Shown piece after piece: positions 5,477 to 6,265 of a DNA stretch of 6,265 nucleotides. Under the pieces are notes generated by a model. That model was not told the origin of the DNA. It ran no database searches and saw only the letters and a list, made by a program, of their open reading frames with translations. The stretch's first letter is position 1. Every line of letters begins with the position of its first letter. Source of the stretch: Glaciecola sp. UBA2563. Lineage in GTDB: Bacteria > Pseudomonadota > Gammaproteobacteria > Enterobacterales > Alteromonadaceae. A program made the translations under genes and the position numbers. The stretch is from assembly GCA_002340325.1 (NCBI GenBank), contig DDLV01000134.1, forward strand, positions 1 to 6,265, given 5' to 3'.

Positions 5477-5503
5477 AAAAATCCGAGCGAGGCTCGGATT
5501 TTT
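5477..5503 (-). terminator. Bidirectional intrinsic terminator after rplQ
   Basis: TCCGAGC (5482-5488) and GCTCGGA (5492-5498) form a 7-bp G/C-rich stem around a GAG loop, flanked by A5 on one side and T5 on the other. It ends transcription of the alpha operon on the minus strand, 43 nt past the rplQ stop, and would equally stop plus-strand transcription. Confidence 0.9.
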
Positions 5504-5515
5504 AACGCTTACGCA

Positions 5516-5541
5516 GTCATACTGACGAAAGTCAGTATCCC
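5516..5541 (+). repeat. REP-like palindrome R6 between rplQ and its terminator
   Basis: Core ATACTGACGAAAGTCAGTAT (5519-5538) is a perfect hairpin with a GAAA tetraloop, preceded by GTC as in the plus-oriented heads. It starts only 5 nt past the rplQ stop codon, so the mRNA would carry this hairpin before the intrinsic terminator, a typical place for a REP that slows 3' decay. Confidence 0.8.
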
Positions 5542-5545
5542 GTAT

Positions 5546-5956
5546 TTACTCTTCTGTCGCCTCTTCATCAGCAACGTCTTCGTCTTCCACTTCAACTTCT
5601 GGGCGGTCAACGAGTTCAATATAAGCCATAGGTGCATTGTCTCCAGCACGGAAACCACACTTGAGAATACGGCTGTATCCACCTGGGCGGTCTTCATAAC
5701 GCGGCCCAAGTTCATTGAACAATTTGCCAACGACCTCTTTATCTCCTGTTCTTGCCATGGCTAGACGGCGATTTGCAACGCTGTCTTGCTTGGCTAAGGT
5801 GATAAGAGGCTCTATCACGCGACGTAGTTCTTTTGCTTTTGGCACTGTTGTTTTAATAACTTCGTGCTTCACCAAGGAACCGGCCATGTTTTTGAACATG
5901 GCTTGTCTGTGACTGCTATTGCGATTTAACTGTCTACCACTTTTACGATGGCGCAT
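5546..5956 (-). CDS. rplQ: Ribosomal protein L17
   Basis: 136 residues. L17 is a large-subunit protein near the peptide exit tunnel. The opening MRHRKSGRQLNR is diagnostic. The family signature runs from I34 to A55 (IKTTVPKAKELRRVIEPL...), followed by DSVANRRLA (58-66), RPGGYSRILK and CGFRAGDNAPMAY near the end. After the conserved ELVDRP the protein carries a very acidic tail of about 18 residues (VEVEDEDVADEEATEE). This is longer and more acidic than the short tails of the E. coli and Pseudomonas proteins. The ATG is preceded by AAGGA at normal distance. It is the last gene of the alpha operon, after rpoA, but lies behind an unusually structured 177-nt gap. Confidence 0.98.
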   Translation of the reverse strand: MRHRKSGRQLNRNSSHRQAMFKNMAGSLVKHEVIKTTVPKAKELRRVIEPLITLAKQDSVANRRLAMARTGDKEVVGKLFNELGPRYEDRPGGYSRILKCGFRAGDNAPMAYIELVDRPEVEVEDEDVADEEATEE

Positions 5957-5970
5957 AGCTCTATCCTTCT

Positions 5971-6013
5971 AAAAAATCAGTTTACTAACGACCTGTGTAC
6001 TTGTTAAGTAAAC
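5971..6013 (-). promoter_or_regulatory. Attenuator-like hairpin with U-run in front of rplQ
   Basis: In the minus-strand RNA, GUUUACUUAAC pairs with GUUAGUAAAC (10 pairs, one bulged U, 13-nt loop). UGA and then six U residues (complement of 5971-5976) follow, 8-9 nt before the rplQ Shine-Dalgarno. The shape is that of an intrinsic terminator, though the stem is A/U-rich and the U-run starts 3 nt late, so it may be weak. It could lower rplQ output relative to rpoA, or be a decayed terminator. Confidence 0.45.
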
Positions 6014-6016
6014 GTC

Positions 6017-6137
6017 TTAATTCTTTATCTCTAAGTCATATCGTCCAAGGTCAAGGTCGAAGCGCGGAATGTATACTTGATACTTGAGCACTTCGAACGA
6101 AGAGATTGGTCGATATGACGACGAGATTAAGAATTAA
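6017..6137. repeat. 121-bp imperfect palindrome between rpoA and rplQ
   Basis: The arms 6017-6048 and 6106-6137 pair at 27 of 32 positions: a perfect 9-bp end (TTAATTCTT/AAGAATTAA), then TATCTC-type pairing, GTCATATCG/CGATATGAC and CCAA/TTGG, with mismatches at 6026, 6032-6034 and 6044. An inner stem, TCGAAG (6057-6062) with CTTCGA (6091-6096), closes a loop holding a doubled CAAGTAT. Both ends are TTAA, and the right end contains the rpoA stop codon. It looks like an inserted palindromic element (MITE- or ERIC-like in layout), but no family is recognised. As RNA it would be a long hairpin in the operon message. Confidence 0.75.
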
Positions 6138-6265
6138 TCTTTCTCAGCAATACTCTCCGGTGGCCAGTTCTCCAGGCGCATGCCTAAAGAAAGTCCACGT
6201 GAGGCGAGTACGTCTTTGATCTCCGTCAGTGACTTCTTACCTAAGTTAGGTGTTTTAAGAAGTTC
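6134..6265 (-). CDS. rpoA: RNA polymerase alpha subunit, C-terminal end (partial)
   Basis: The last 43 residues run in from the right edge: ELLKTPNLGKKSLTEIKDV, then LASRGLSLGMRLENWPPESI and AEKD. This is the end of the alpha C-terminal domain, which binds UP-element DNA and activators; the helix-hairpin-helix around NLGKKS is intact. It differs from the E. coli end only in the last few residues. The TAA stop (6136-6134) lies within the terminal TTAA of the palindrome, so the element may have supplied or rebuilt the stop. The 5' part of the gene is outside the window. Confidence 0.97.
   Translation of the reverse strand, partial: ELLKTPNLGKKSLTEIKDVLASRGLSLGMRLENWPPESIAEKD

Noticed and set aside
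5456..5764. Plus-strand frame of 102 codons over the rplQ end
   Set aside because: It crosses the intrinsic terminator and REP R6 and is antisense to rplQ.
6017..6133. Readthrough extension of RpoA by 38 codons
   Set aside because: The frame is open between two TAA stops, but that length without a stop is not rare by chance, and RpoA ends at the expected place.

Overview
The right edge is core gammaproteobacterial chromosome, read leftward on the minus strand: the end of rpoA (RNA polymerase alpha), then rplQ (ribosomal protein L17), the usual tail of the alpha ribosomal operon. The alpha C-terminus (ELLKTPNLGKKSLTEIKDV... ending LENWPPES) and the L17 sequence are of gammaproteobacterial type. 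The species cannot be fixed; a moderately A/T-rich marine-type gammaproteobacterium is a guess.

The 177 bp between rpoA and rplQ is unusual. It holds a 121-nt imperfect palindrome whose right end contains the rpoA stop codon, followed in transcription order by a hairpin with a U-run just before the rplQ ribosome binding site. rplQ is followed by a strong bidirectional intrinsic terminator.

From about 5475 down to 1100 the window is an accessory stretch of toxin-antitoxin-like and ATPase genes. In order from the rplQ side they are: a GSU2403-type nucleotidyltransferase-fold gene (minus, TTG start, inverted-repeat operator over its promoter); a DUF4143-type AAA ATPase (minus); a BrnT/CopG-type toxin-antitoxin pair (plus); and a second, sequence-divergent BrnT/CopG pair (minus). 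The two pairs are divergently transcribed. In each the toxin gene comes first, lacks a Shine-Dalgarno sequence and overlaps an antitoxin gene that has a good one. Each pair has a palindrome at its promoter, consistent with autorepression by the ribbon-helix-helix antitoxin.

REP-like palindromes with core TTCTGACTTTCGTCAGAA, or the inverted form TCCGACGAAAGTCGGA, sit at every gene boundary in this stretch. Some are joined into a two-headed REPIN-like unit with a constant 32-nt spacer, and several carry short tandem duplications of one half of the palindrome. No RAYT transposase that could mobilise them lies in the window.

The left end (518-1103) is non-coding as far as can be seen, except for a near-consensus promoter driving a minus-strand gene that runs off the left edge. 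That gene encodes an exported protein with 14-residue tandem repeats (42-bp DNA repeats). No tRNA, rRNA, CRISPR array, insertion-sequence transposase or integrase was found.
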